DNA of 64,000 nt from Yinghuangia seranimata (GTDB lineage Bacteria; Actinomycetota; Actinomycetes; Streptomycetales; Streptomycetaceae). A program made the translations under genes and the position numbers. Below, one piece after another: positions 40,299 to 49,951 of the stretch (within the stretch, counting starts at the first letter, position 1; each line of letters starts with the position of its first letter). The notes under the pieces are model-generated. The model was not told the origin of the DNA and searched no databases. It saw only the letters and a program-made list of their open reading frames with translations. The stretch is taken from positions 124,001 to 188,000 of the forward strand of contig NZ_JASAOI010000011.1 of NCBI RefSeq assembly GCF_029953285.1, in the 5' to 3' direction.

Positions 40299-40407
40299 CC
40301 TCAAACAAGGTTTTACGCAATCATTCCGCGCCCACACGTCCGCCGGCCGGGCCGCGGACACCCCCGTCCACCCCGGCGCTGCCGGAAACCGACCCCGGCC
40401 GGTCTGC

Positions 40408-40421
40408 GAGAATGCCGGTCA
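40408..40421 (+). promoter_or_regulatory. -10 box of hisI, probable leaderless start
   Basis: GAGAAT (40408-40413) lies seven bases before ATG 40421 and there is no ribosome site. This supports ATG 40421 over ATG 40412, which overlaps the box. Confidence 0.4.
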
Positions 40422-40816
40422 TGACCGGTGCCGCATCCGAACCCGTCCGCCCGACCGACCTCGACCCGGCCGTCGCCGCCCGTCTCAAGCGCGACGAGCA
40501 CGGCCTCGTCGCCGCCGTCGCGCAGCAGTACGACACCGGCGAGGTCCTCATGGTCGGCTGGATGGACGACGAGGCCCTGCACCGCACCCTCACCACCGGC
40601 CGCTGCACCTACTGGAGCCGCAGCCGCAAGGAGTACTGGGTCAAGGGCGACACCTCCGGCCACACGCAGCGCGTCGTCTCCGTCGCCCTCGACTGCGACG
40701 GCGACGCCGTCCTGGTCAAGGTCGACCAGGCGGGCGCCGCGTGCCACACCGGCGACCGCACGTGCTTCGACGCCGACCAGCTGGCCGTCACCTTTCCGCC
40801 CGCCGAACCGTCCTGA
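40421..40816 (+). CDS. hisI: Phosphoribosyl-AMP cyclohydrolase
   Basis: This 131-aa zinc- and magnesium-dependent enzyme opens the purine ring of phosphoribosyl-AMP, an early step of histidine synthesis. It has [36 protein letters not shown], the metal site [12 protein letters not shown] and [14 protein letters not shown] with conserved cysteines. It is the single-function form with no HisE fusion. It is separated from the rest of the his operon by 11 kb and is followed 40 bases on by trpE, so histidine and tryptophan genes may share a transcript here. Confidence 0.96.
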   Translation: MTGAASEPVRPTDLDPAVAARLKRDEHGLVAAVAQQYDTGEVLMVGWMDDEALHRTLTTGRCTYWSRSRKEYWVKGDTSGHTQRVVSVALDCDGDAVLVKVDQAGAACHTGDRTCFDADQLAVTFPPAEPS

Positions 40817-40856
40817 ACCGTACGAGCGCCCACCGCGTCCCGGGAGACCCCGCACC

Positions 40857-42398
40857 ATGACCACCGGCACCGTCACCCCCGACCTCGAAGCGTTCCGCGG
40901 GCTCGCCCGGGACCTTCGCGTCATCCCCGTGACCCGGCGCTTCCTCGCCGACGGTGACACCCCGGTCGGGCTCTACCGCAAGCTCGCGGCGGAACGCCCC
41001 GGCACGTTCCTGCTGGAGTCCGCGGAGAACGGCCGCACGTGGTCGCGCTACTCGTTCGTCGGCGTCCGCAGCCGCGCCACCCTCACCGAGTCCGGCGGCG
41101 CGGCCCGCTGGCTCGGCGAACCGCCCGCCGGCATCCCACGCGAGGGCGACCCGCTCGAGGTCCTGCGCGCCACCGTCGAGGCCCTGCACACCCCGCACGA
41201 CATCCCCGGCCTGCCGGACCTGCCGCCGCTGCACGGCGGCATGGTCGGCTACCTCGGCTACGACATCGTCCGCCGCCTCGAGCGGCTCCCCGAGCACGCC
41301 CGCGACGACCTGCGCGTGCCCGAGCTGATGATGATGCTCGCGACCGACCTCGCCGTCCTCGACCACGCCGACGGCACGGTGCTGCTCATCGCCAACGCGA
41401 TCAACTGGAACGGCCTGGAGTCCGGCGTCGACGAGGCCTACCGCGACGCCGTCGCCCGGCTCGACGCGATGACCGCCGACCTGGCGCGGCCCGCCGACGG
41501 CACCGCGTCGTACGTCCAGGAGGGCGTCGAGCCGCGCTGGACCAGCCCGTGGGGCGGCGCCGACTACCGCAAGGCGGTCGACGCGGCCAAGGAGGAGATC
41601 CGGGCGGGCGAGGCCTTCCAGATCGTCCTGTCGCAGCGCTTCGAGATGACCACGCCGGCGAGCGCGCTGGACATCTACCGGGTGCTGCGCACCACCAACC
41701 CCAGCCCGTACATGTACCTGTTCCGGCTGCCCGGCCCCGACGGCGGCGCCGAAGGCGGCTTCGACATCGTCGGCTCCAGCCCCGAGGCGCTCGTGAAGGT
41801 CACCTCCGGGCGCGCGATGCTCCACCCCATCGCCGGCACCCGCCCGCGCGGCGCCACCCCGGAGGAGGACGCGGACCTCGCGGCCGAGCTGCTGGCCGAC
41901 CCCAAGGAACGCGCCGAGCACCTGATGCTCGTCGACCTCGGGCGCAACGACCTCGGACGGGTGTGCGCGCCGGGCAGCGTCGAGGTCGTCGACTTCATGG
42001 CCATCGAGCGCTACAGCCACGTCATGCACATCGTCTCGACCGTCGTCGGCGAACTCGGCGAGGGGCGCACGGCGCTCGACGTCCTCACCGCGTGCTTCCC
42101 GGCGGGCACGCTGTCCGGCGCGCCCAAGCCGCGCGCGATGGAGATCATCGAGGAGTTCGAGCCCACCCGCCGCGGGCTGTACGGCGGCTGCGTCGGCTAC
42201 GTCGACTTCGCCGGCGACCTCGACACCGCCATCGCCATCCGCACCGCGCTCATCCGCGACGGCGTCGCCTACGTCCAGGCGGGCGCGGGCGTGGTCGCCG
42301 ACTCGGACCCGGTGGGCGAGGACACGGAATGCCGCAACAAGGCCGCGGCGGTGCTCCGCGCGATCGCCAAGGCCGCGACGCTGGAGGCCGCCCGATGA
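40857..42398 (+). CDS. trpE: Anthranilate synthase component I
   Basis: This 513-aa chorismate-binding enzyme converts chorismate and ammonia into anthranilate, the first step of tryptophan synthesis. The N-terminal block [20 protein letters not shown] carries the LLES motif that in this family senses tryptophan. The C-terminal chorismate domain has [22 protein letters not shown] and [14 protein letters not shown], and the [11 protein letters not shown] end. ATG 40857 has GGGAG ten bases upstream. The glutaminase partner trpG is not in the window. Its stop overlaps the next ORF by four bases (ATGA). Confidence 0.95.
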   Translation: MTTGTVTPDLEAFRGLARDLRVIPVTRRFLADGDTPVGLYRKLAAERPGTFLLESAENGRTWSRYSFVGVRSRATLTESGGAARWLGEPPAGIPREGDPLEVLRATVEALHTPHDIPGLPDLPPLHGGMVGYLGYDIVRRLERLPEHARDDLRVPELMMMLATDLAVLDHADGTVLLIANAINWNGLESGVDEAYRDAVARLDAMTADLARPADGTASYVQEGVEPRWTSPWGGADYRKAVDAAKEEIRAGEAFQIVLSQRFEMTTPASALDIYRVLRTTNPSPYMYLFRLPGPDGGAEGGFDIVGSSPEALVKVTSGRAMLHPIAGTRPRGATPEEDADLAAELLADPKERAEHLMLVDLGRNDLGRVCAPGSVEVVDFMAIERYSHVMHIVSTVVGELGEGRTALDVLTACFPAGTLSGAPKPRAMEIIEEFEPTRRGLYGGCVGYVDFAGDLDTAIAIRTALIRDGVAYVQAGAGVVADSDPVGEDTECRNKAAAVLRAIAKAATLEAAR

Positions 42399-43075
42399 GC
42401 GAGGGACGCAGCGAGAACGCCGCCGCCATAGCGGCGGAGCCGGAGGCCGGGGCCTCCACGGCCGCCGCCGCCGTGACCCGCGCGGCCGCCGACCCCGCGC
42501 GGTCGAAGGCGCGCCGCGAGATGGGCGTCGCCCTGCTGCTGGTCCTCGCCGGAGCGGGCCTCACGCTCGCACTCGGCGGACGGGTGTGGGCCGAAGGCGC
42601 GGCGTCGGTGCACGGCACGCGGATCGCCGTCGAGGCGACCGCGACCACGGTCAACAAGGCGCCGTTCGCGCTCGCGCTGTTCGGGCTCGCGGGAGGGCTC
42701 GCGACGTTCGCCACCCGCGGGCGGTGGCGCGTCGTCGTCGGCGTCGCGCTCGCGCTCGGCGGCGCGGGCATCGTGGCGGCGGCGCTGGCCGGCGCGTCCG
42801 ACCGGTCCGCGGTCGACGCCGAGGCGGCGTCGAAGGCCGCCGTCGAAGGGGTCCGGGCGATCGACGTGACGCACACCGTCTGGCCGTGGTTCACCGCCGC
42901 CGCCGGCGTGCTCATGCTGGTCGGAGGCCTGCTGGTCGCGTTGCGCGGCCGCACGTGGCCCGGCATGTCGAGCCGCTACGAGGCACCGGGCGGCCAGGAG
43001 CACAAGCGCGTCAAGCCCACCACGTCGGCCGATCTGTGGAACGCGCTGGACCGTGGAGAGGACCCCACGCGCTGA
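42395..43075 (+). CDS. TIGR02234 family Trp-associated membrane protein
   Basis: This 226-aa membrane protein has four hydrophobic segments. The layout ([20 protein letters not shown], then [33 protein letters not shown] and a final [15 protein letters not shown]) matches the actinobacterial family TIGR02234, found next to trp genes and not characterised. ATG 42395 overlaps the trpE stop, so it is co-translated with trpE. The C-terminal tail is basic. Confidence 0.85.
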   Translation: MSEGRSENAAAIAAEPEAGASTAAAAVTRAAADPARSKARREMGVALLLVLAGAGLTLALGGRVWAEGAASVHGTRIAVEATATTVNKAPFALALFGLAGGLATFATRGRWRVVVGVALALGGAGIVAAALAGASDRSAVDAEAASKAAVEGVRAIDVTHTVWPWFTAAAGVLMLVGGLLVALRGRTWPGMSSRYEAPGGQEHKRVKPTTSADLWNALDRGEDPTR

Positions 43076-43162
43076 CCCACTCGGCGGAGCGGGGACAATG
43101 GAGTCTTCGGGCCCGCCGACCACCGGCGCAGCCCGTCACCACGGATGTATCAAGGAGCAACG

Positions 43163-43369
43163 ATGTCGCAGGGCGTTGACCACGGGAACACTCCCGCCGC
43201 CTGGACCCTCACCATCCTCGCGCTGATCGGGTCGACCATCTCCGGCGTCGCGGTGATCGCCGCCAACCAGATCCTGTTCTGGGCCGGCATCGGCGTCATC
43301 GTCGTGGGTGTCATCGCCGGCCAGGCCATGCGGATGGCCGGCATGGGCACCGCCCCGGCCCGCCGCTGA
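43163..43369 (+). CDS. HGxxPAAW family membrane protein
   Basis: This 68-aa protein contains the family signature HGNTPAAW near its N-terminus and two hydrophobic segments (LTILALIGSTISGVAVIAA, and FWAGIGVIVVGVIAG). Members of the family lie beside trpE and trpC in many actinobacteria and have no known function. ATG 43163 has AAGGAG five bases upstream. Confidence 0.88.
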   Translation: MSQGVDHGNTPAAWTLTILALIGSTISGVAVIAANQILFWAGIGVIVVGVIAGQAMRMAGMGTAPARR

Positions 43370-43827
43370 CCCGTCGACGCGTCACCGGCCCCCGCCGCGC
43401 CGCCCCCGAGGCGTGAGCGCGGCGGAAGGTCCGGCCGAGCTCGGCCACCGAGCCCGCGCCGCCCCGTACTTGGGGCGACGCGGGCTCCCGCGCGTGAGGA
43501 CTCGTGTGGGGCCACCACAGCCACGGGCCCGCGCCGCCTCCGCCGTGCGCCGGTCCCGGCGTCCGCGCCGCCTCGCGGCCGTGCGCTCAGCAGGTGCCGC
43601 CGCGCGCCCGTGCGTCCGGTGGTCGTGGCTCGCGCCGCCTCCCCATCGGGCCCGGCCCCGGTGTTCCGAACTCGTCCCAAGAGCTCACCTCAGCCGCATC
43701 CCACCTGCCGGTATCGCTACTGTGGGCCTGCGGTTCGGGCCGGTGGCGGTTCGGGCCGGGGACCGGTGCGCGGGGGCCGAGGTGTCGTTCCGTGGCAGCG
43801 GGTGGGCGCGGAAGGGACCGCTAGTAC
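43370..43827. other. Intergenic region with a terminator-like hairpin
   Basis: This 458-base gap separates the HGxxPAAW gene from the CD225 gene. The clear element is a hairpin at 43450-43487 (listed separately). After it the sequence is GC-rich with no frame that has a ribosome site and conserved look, so the gap probably ends one transcript and starts another. Confidence 0.5.
43450..43487 (+). terminator. Terminator after the trpE-linked membrane genes
   Basis: A stem of nine plus five base pairs (43450-43458 with 43479-43487, and 43461-43465 with 43472-43476), with a 2 x 2 internal loop and a 6-base hairpin loop, lies 80 bases after the HGxxPAAW gene. No T-tract. Confidence 0.55.
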
Positions 43828-44262
43828 ATGACTCAGGGCTATCCGCCCCCGCCGCAGGACGGCGGGAAGCCGGGGTGGGGGACACCGCCGCCCACCCCGT
43901 TCGGGCCCAACCCGGGGTTCGGCAACACGTCGCCGTACGGGTTTCCCACCGCCTCGCCGCCGCCTTCCTTCGGCCCGCCCACCCGGCCCCCGGCGCCGCC
44001 GTTGCCGCCGCCCGACAACTACCTTGCCTGGGCCGTCCTGGCGACCGTCTTCTGCTGCTTCCTGGCCGGCATCCCCGCGCTGCTCGCGGCCACGTCGGTC
44101 AACGAGCGCTGGCTGCGCGGCGACCAGGCCGGCGCCAACGAGGCGTCGCTGCGGGCCCGCAACTGGACGATCGGCGCGGTGCTGCTCGGCGTCATCTTCT
44201 GGACCACATGGATGGTCGGCGTGTTCGTGCTGGGCTGGAAGGAAACCCTCGGCGACCTGTGA
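43828..44262 (+). CDS. CD225/dispanin-type membrane protein
   Basis: This 144-aa protein has a proline-rich N-terminal 60 residues and two membrane segments. The core DNYLAWAVLATVFCCFLAGIPAL, then LLAATSVNERWLRGDQAGANEAS, is the CD225/dispanin pattern also known from interferon-induced transmembrane proteins. GAAGGGA lies upstream of ATG 43828. Function in actinobacteria is unknown. Confidence 0.82.
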   Translation: MTQGYPPPPQDGGKPGWGTPPPTPFGPNPGFGNTSPYGFPTASPPPSFGPPTRPPAPPLPPPDNYLAWAVLATVFCCFLAGIPALLAATSVNERWLRGDQAGANEASLRARNWTIGAVLLGVIFWTTWMVGVFVLGWKETLGDL

Positions 44263-44296
44263 GCCCCCCGTCGCTCCGTGAGTCAGGATGGACGGC

Positions 44297-44764
44297 GTGA
44301 CCGCACCCCGCGCCGCGGACGACCCCGCGCCCCCCGCCTGGACCGCCGTCGCCGCGCAGCCCGACCCCCGGCTGTCCCGCCGCCTGATTGCCCCCGTCGG
44401 ATCGCTGCTGCTGGCGGGCGCCGCCACGGTGTACATCGGCACGGTCGACCCGAACCGGCCGGGCCACTATCCGACCTGTCCGTTCCTGTGGCTGACCGGC
44501 CGGTTCTGCCCCGGCTGCGGTGGTCTGCGGTGCGTCAACGCGCTCGCGCACGGCGACCTGCCGGCCGCCGTCGGCTTCAACGTCCTGGCCGTGGCGCTGG
44601 CCCCGCTGGTGATCACGATCTGGCTGCGCTGGGCGGTGCGTTCGGCCCGCGGGACGGTGCGCCGGACCGCCGCCGACCCCCGCCTGCTGCGCGCGCTGCT
44701 CGTGGTGATCGGGGTCTTCTGGGTGGTCCGGAACCTGCCGTTCGGTGCGGCCCTCGCGCCCTGA
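44297..44764 (+). CDS. DUF2752 membrane protein
   Basis: This 155-aa protein has three hydrophobic segments and the DUF2752 motif with PTCPFLWLTGRFCPGCGGLRCVNALAHGD, containing a pair of cysteines and a final CGGLR. Function unknown. GTG 44297 is preferred: a CAGGAT -10-like box ends seven bases before it, and AGGA could serve as ribosome site; ATG 44288 is the alternative. It lies between the CD225 gene and trpC. Confidence 0.82.
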   Translation: MTAPRAADDPAPPAWTAVAAQPDPRLSRRLIAPVGSLLLAGAATVYIGTVDPNRPGHYPTCPFLWLTGRFCPGCGGLRCVNALAHGDLPAAVGFNVLAVALAPLVITIWLRWAVRSARGTVRRTAADPRLLRALLVVIGVFWVVRNLPFGAALAP

Positions 44765-45054
44765 CCTGCCCCGACCGGGGGCTCACAGGTCGCCGAGGGG
44801 CAGGCGCGGCGGCCCGTCCCGCACGGCGGACCTCGGGAACGCGGGGCCCGTGCGACGCCGTATGCTGCCCCCGTTGTCGCATCCGGCCGGGCGACCGGCA
44901 GGCGGGACGCTGGGGACTTCGGCGGGCCGATACCATCGAAGGGTCGGAACCTTCGGACCGCGAGGTTCGTTGGGGACGCCCGGCCCGGGACGACCGGGCC
45001 GACCACTCCAGTCCGTCGTCCGCGACGTGGGGCTGAGACGAGGGGAAGCAAAGC
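44765..45054. other. trpC leader region with hairpins
   Basis: This 290-base gap carries candidate promoter elements (TATGCT at about 44861, TACCAT at 44931-44936) and two hairpins: GAACCT with AGGTTC (44948-44953/44963-44968) and a perfect 8-bp stem (44981-44988 with 44994-45001). I looked for a leader peptide with consecutive Trp codons and did not find one, so ribosome-mediated attenuation is not supported here. Confidence 0.4.
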
Positions 45055-45864
45055 GTGAGCATGCTCGACGAGATCATCGACGGTGTTACTGCCGACCTCG
45101 CCGAGCGACAGGCCCGCGTATCCCTTGACGAAATCAAGGAGCTTGCGGCCGCCGCGCCCCCCGCCAAGGACGCGCTCGGCGCACTGCGCGCCGGCGGCGT
45201 CTCCGTCATCGCCGAGGTCAAGCGGTCCAGCCCGTCCAAGGGCGCACTCGCCGCGATCGCCGACCCCGCGGGCCTGGCCGCCGACTACGAGGCCGGCGGC
45301 GCCGCCGTCATCAGCGTCCTCACCGAGCAGCGCCGCTTCGGCGGCTCCCTCGACGACCTCGACGCCGTCCGCGCCCGGGTCGACATCCCGGTGCTGCGCA
45401 AGGACTTCATCGTCACCAGCTACCAGCTGTGGGAGGCCCGCGCGCACGGCGCCGACCTCGCCCTGCTGATCGTCGCCGCGCTCGACCAGAACGCGCTGGT
45501 GTCCCTCATCGAGCGCGCCAAGTCGATCGGGCTCACGCCCCTCGTCGAGGTGCACGACGAGGAGGAGACCGAGCGCGCGCTGGAGGCCGGCGCGCAGATC
45601 ATCGGTGTCAACGCGCGCAACCTGAAGACCCTCGAGGTCGACCGGAACAACTTCTCCCGCGTCGCGCCGCTGATCCCCGACACCGTGGTGCGGATCGCCG
45701 AGTCCGGCGTCCGCGGCCCGCACGACCTGATCGCGTACGCCAACGCCGGCGCCGACGCGGTGCTGGTCGGCGAGTCGCTCGTCACCGGCCGCGACCCGCG
45801 CAGCAGCGTCGCCGACCTCGTCGCCGCGGGCGCGCACCCCGCGCTGCGCCACGGGCGGAGCTGA
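45055..45864 (+). CDS. trpC: Indole-3-glycerol phosphate synthase
   Basis: This 269-aa TIM-barrel closes the indole ring from carboxyphenylamino-deoxyribulose phosphate. It has [15 protein letters not shown] (catalytic Lys), [38 protein letters not shown] and [13 protein letters not shown]. It is not fused to TrpF, consistent with PriA doing that step. GTG 45055 has GGGGAAG eight bases upstream. trpM follows 7 bases after its stop. Confidence 0.96.
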   Translation: MSMLDEIIDGVTADLAERQARVSLDEIKELAAAAPPAKDALGALRAGGVSVIAEVKRSSPSKGALAAIADPAGLAADYEAGGAAVISVLTEQRRFGGSLDDLDAVRARVDIPVLRKDFIVTSYQLWEARAHGADLALLIVAALDQNALVSLIERAKSIGLTPLVEVHDEEETERALEAGAQIIGVNARNLKTLEVDRNNFSRVAPLIPDTVVRIAESGVRGPHDLIAYANAGADAVLVGESLVTGRDPRSSVADLVAAGAHPALRHGRS

Positions 45865-45871
45865 GCCGACC

Positions 45872-46024
45872 GTGAACTGCCGTGACCTGGTGGGGCGCTT
45901 CGCCCGGGGCGCCAAGCCCCGTGGCTGCCGCGCCCCCGCGCGCCGCGTGCTCGGGCGCCGGGTCCGGTTCGTCATCGGCTGCGAGCCCGGCCAGGTCCCG
46001 GGAAGGCGATGGCGTCACCGCTGA
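45872..46024 (+). CDS. trpM: TrpM, small basic tryptophan-linked protein
   Basis: GTG 45872 opens a 50-codon frame between trpC and trpB that ends at TGA 46022-46024. The product is basic: NCRDLVGRFARGAKPRGCRA is followed by a repeated arginine-rich segment ending VRFVIGCEPGQVPGRRW. Small proteins of about 60 aa with the same PRGCRAPARRV and VIGxEPGQV core sit at this place in Streptomyces (trpM/trpX) and modulate tryptophan synthesis. This one is short. GGAG lies about 11 bases before the start, seven bases after the trpC stop. Confidence 0.8.
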   Translation: MNCRDLVGRFARGAKPRGCRAPARRVLGRRVRFVIGCEPGQVPGRRWRHR

Positions 46025-46102
46025 CCCTTCGTCAGCCGTGACCATGCCGCCGTCCGCCGTGTCGGACGGTGGTTCCGCCACCTCTCCCAAGAGGATCACC
46101 CC

Positions 46103-47343
<1,241 letters not shown>

Positions 47344-47347
<4 letters not shown>

Positions 47348-47424
47348 GCGAGCGAAGCGAGCTCATCAACAAGAGGGGTGCGTCGGGCGAATGCGGCGCC
47401 GAGCGCAGCGAGGTGCTGGCATGA
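47344..47424 (+). CDS. 26-aa bridge ORF between trpB and trpA
   Basis: GTG 47344 overlaps the trpB stop (GTGA) and the frame ends at TGA 47422-47424, overlapping the trpA ATG 47421 (ATGA). The product would begin [20 protein letters not shown]. The sequence contains GAGCGAGCGAAGCGAGC, a short motif that recurs at gene junctions of actinomycetes. The double overlap would let ribosomes move from trpB to trpA. The peptide itself probably has no function; this is inference. Confidence 0.4.
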
Positions 47425-48221
47425 GCCGTCTTTCGGAGGTCCTTGCGGCCGCCCGTGCCGAGAACCGTGCCGCGCTGATCGGCTACCTGCCGGCCGGCTA
47501 CCCGAGCGTCGAAGGCTCGGCGGCCGCCGCCCGCGCCATGGTCGAGGGCGGGTGCGACGTCATCGAGATCGGCCTGCCCTACTCCGACCCGCAGATGGAC
47601 GGGCCGGTCATCCAGCGCGCCGTCGAGCACGCGCTCGCGCACGGCACCAACACCCACCACGTCATCGCGAACGCCCGCGCGGTCGCCGAGACCGGTGCCG
47701 CCGCGCTGGTCATGACGTACTGGAACCCGATCGAGCGCTACGGCGTCGAGCGCTTCGCCGAAGAGCTCGCCGCGGCCGGCGGGGCCGGGGTCATCACCCC
47801 GGACCTCATCCCCGACGAGGCGGCCGACTGGATCGCGGCGACCGACAAGCACGGCCTCGACCGGGTGTTCCTGGTCGCGCCGTCGTCGACCGACGCGCGC
47901 ATCAAGCTCACCGCGGACGCGGCCGGCGGGTTCGTGTACGCGGCGTCCACCATGGGCATCACCGGCACCCGCACGACCGTGGGCAACCGCGCCGCCGAGC
48001 TGGTCGCCCGCACCCGCGAGGCCACCGACCTGCCGATCTGCGTCGGCCTCGGGGTGTCCAACGGGGCGCAGGCCGCCGAGATCGCCGCCTTCGCGGACGG
48101 CGTCATCGTCGGCTCGGCGTTCGTGCGCGCGCTGCTCGACGCCCCCGACGAGCAGGCCGGCCTGGACGCGGTCCGCGCCCTCGCCGCCGAGCTCGCGCAG
48201 GGGGTCCGCGCGGGGCGCTGA
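47421..48221 (+). CDS. trpA: Tryptophan synthase alpha chain
   Basis: This 266-aa TIM-barrel splits indoleglycerol phosphate to indole for TrpB. It has LIGYLPAGYPSVEGS, VIEIGLPYSDPQMDGPVIQ (catalytic Glu and Asp), VMTYWNPIERYG and GVITPDLIPDEA. GAGGT precedes ATG 47421 by six bases. A large hairpin follows the stop, the end of the trp genes. Confidence 0.97.
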   Translation: MSRLSEVLAAARAENRAALIGYLPAGYPSVEGSAAAARAMVEGGCDVIEIGLPYSDPQMDGPVIQRAVEHALAHGTNTHHVIANARAVAETGAAALVMTYWNPIERYGVERFAEELAAAGGAGVITPDLIPDEAADWIAATDKHGLDRVFLVAPSSTDARIKLTADAAGGFVYAASTMGITGTRTTVGNRAAELVARTREATDLPICVGLGVSNGAQAAEIAAFADGVIVGSAFVRALLDAPDEQAGLDAVRALAAELAQGVRAGR

Positions 48222-48263
48222 CTCCGACTGGAAATTTGGACATAGCGCCATAGATGGCAAGAT

Positions 48264-48301
48264 GGCGGGCGGTCGTCGCATACCTGCGATGGCCGCCCGT
48301 C
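48264..48301 (+). terminator. Terminator of the trp genes
   Basis: A 17-bp stem (48264-48280 with 48285-48301, three G-U pairs) closes on a four-base loop 43 bases after the trpA stop. Confidence 0.75.
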
Positions 48302-48399
48302 GCCGTTTGACCGCAACGAGTTACTCCGTACGAGGAACCTCGCGACCTCCAAAACGGTTAAACAAGGGCACCCGTCCGTCCGCCCCGGAGGTCACACGA

Positions 48400-48918
48400 A
48401 TGAACGCGGCGATCGCCGCCCGCCCCGCCGGCGGCTCCACCGTCCGCAGAGCGCTGCCCTGGATCGGCCTCGTGGTCCGGCTCGGCCTGGCCGCCGTGTG
48501 GACCTTCGCCGGCTGGGAGAAGGCCACCAACCCCGCGCAGGCCGCACAGGCCGTGCGCGCGTTCGACGTCCTGCCGGAGAGCCTCGTCGAACCCGTCGGG
48601 TACGCGCTGCCCTACCTCGAGCTCGGCCTCGCCGCACTCCTGATCATCGGACTCGGCACCCGGATCGTCGCGGGCATCTCCGCGCTCCTCCTGCTGGTCT
48701 TCATCGCCGGCATCAGCCAGGCGTGGGCCCGCGGCCTCGCCATCGACTGCGGCTGCTTCGGCGGCGGCGGGCCGATCGCGCCCGACCAGACCAAGTACCT
48801 GCAGGAGATCCTGCGCGACATCGGCTTCCTCGCCATGGCGGGCTGGCTGCTGTTCTTCCCGCGCACCAGGTTCTCCGCCGACGCGTGGCTGGCCATAGAG
48901 GACGACGACACCCACTGA
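48400..48918 (+). CDS. MauE/DoxX-type redox-associated membrane protein
   Basis: This 172-aa protein has four hydrophobic segments and ends with a soluble tail. VRLGLAAVWTFAGWEKATNP and ALPYLELGLAALLIIGLG are typical of the MauE/DoxX group. IDCGCFGGGGPI holds a CxC pair at the membrane face, the redox site. MauE proteins pass electrons to thioredoxin-like partners in the cell envelope, and such a partner follows directly. ATG 48400 has GGAGGT seven bases upstream; longer frames add unconserved sequence. Confidence 0.85.
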   Translation: MNAAIAARPAGGSTVRRALPWIGLVVRLGLAAVWTFAGWEKATNPAQAAQAVRAFDVLPESLVEPVGYALPYLELGLAALLIIGLGTRIVAGISALLLLVFIAGISQAWARGLAIDCGCFGGGGPIAPDQTKYLQEILRDIGFLAMAGWLLFFPRTRFSADAWLAIEDDDTH

Positions 48919-48969
48919 TCTCCCGACCGACCGACAGACCGCTCGACCGATAGACGGTGAACACAGCTG

Positions 48970-49788
48970 ATGAGCAAGAAGAACGACGACGCCAAGCGCT
49001 CCGCACGGGAACGCATGCAGGTCGAACGGGAACGCCAGCGCGCCGCGGACAAGCGCAAGCGGGCCCTGATCGTCGGCGGCTCGGTCGTCGCCGTGCTCGC
49101 CGTCGCGGCGACCATCGGCGTCATCGTCGGCACGAACAAGTCGAACAGCAGCAACACGAGCTGGTCCTCGGTCAGTGACAAGCCGCTCAAGCTGCCGACA
49201 GGCATGACGAGCACCGTCGTGCCCTACGGCAGCAACCCGAACGCGCCCGTCCTCACGGTCTACGAGGACTTCCGCTGCCCGATCTGCGACCAGGTCGAGG
49301 GCAAGCTCGGCGCCACCATGCAGCAGATGGCCGACGCGGGACAGATCCGGATCGACTACCACATCGCGTCGTTCCTGGACAAGAACCTCGGCGGCAACGG
49401 CTCCAAGTACGCCGCCAACGCCGCCGCGTGCGCCCAGGACGCCGGGAAGTTCAAGGCGTTCCACGACGTGCTCTACGCCAACCAGCCCGACGAGACCAAC
49501 GACAAGTTCGGCAAGAACTCCTACCTGCTGGAGCTGGCGGGCAAGGTCGACGGCTTGCGCAGCCCCACCTTCGACGCGTGCGTCAACGACCTGACCTACG
49601 CCCCGTGGGTGAAGGCCTCCCAGGAGGACTTCAACAACGCCAAGGTCGCGGGCCAGAAGGTCACCGGCACCCCGACGATCGCCCTGAACGACCAGAAGGT
49701 GCAGTACGTCGCGAACAACCAGGTCATGAGCCCGGACGCCTTCAAGGCCCAGCTCGAGGGCATCATCGCCCAGACCCCGAAGTCCTGA
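48970..49788 (+). CDS. DsbA-family thiol oxidoreductase, membrane-anchored
   Basis: This 272-aa protein has a short basic N-terminus, one membrane segment (residues about 32-55), then an extracytoplasmic thioredoxin fold of the DsbA/DsbG kind. The active site is CPIC in YEDFRCPICDQ, and the cis-proline motif is VTGTPTIAL. It probably forms or breaks disulfides in secreted proteins, with the MauE-type protein upstream as electron partner (inference from order). The ribosome site is weak. Confidence 0.9.
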   Translation: MSKKNDDAKRSARERMQVERERQRAADKRKRALIVGGSVVAVLAVAATIGVIVGTNKSNSSNTSWSSVSDKPLKLPTGMTSTVVPYGSNPNAPVLTVYEDFRCPICDQVEGKLGATMQQMADAGQIRIDYHIASFLDKNLGGNGSKYAANAAACAQDAGKFKAFHDVLYANQPDETNDKFGKNSYLLELAGKVDGLRSPTFDACVNDLTYAPWVKASQEDFNNAKVAGQKVTGTPTIALNDQKVQYVANNQVMSPDAFKAQLEGIIAQTPKS

Positions 49789-49951
49789 CGCAGCCCACCC
49801 TCCCCGCGGGGCGGTCGCGCCGGCACACCCGCCGCCGCGCCCGCCCCGCGGGCGGGTGGCCGCCCGCCGCTCGGCGGGCGCCGCGGGGGCGGGGTTCCGG
49901 ACGACCGCCGTTCCCCGTCGGCGGCCGCGGCAGGGTACCGTCGTCCCTGCC

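Noticed and set aside
44765-45054. Tryptophan attenuator with leader peptide before trpC
   Set aside because: Hairpins exist, but no short frame with adjacent Trp codons was found.
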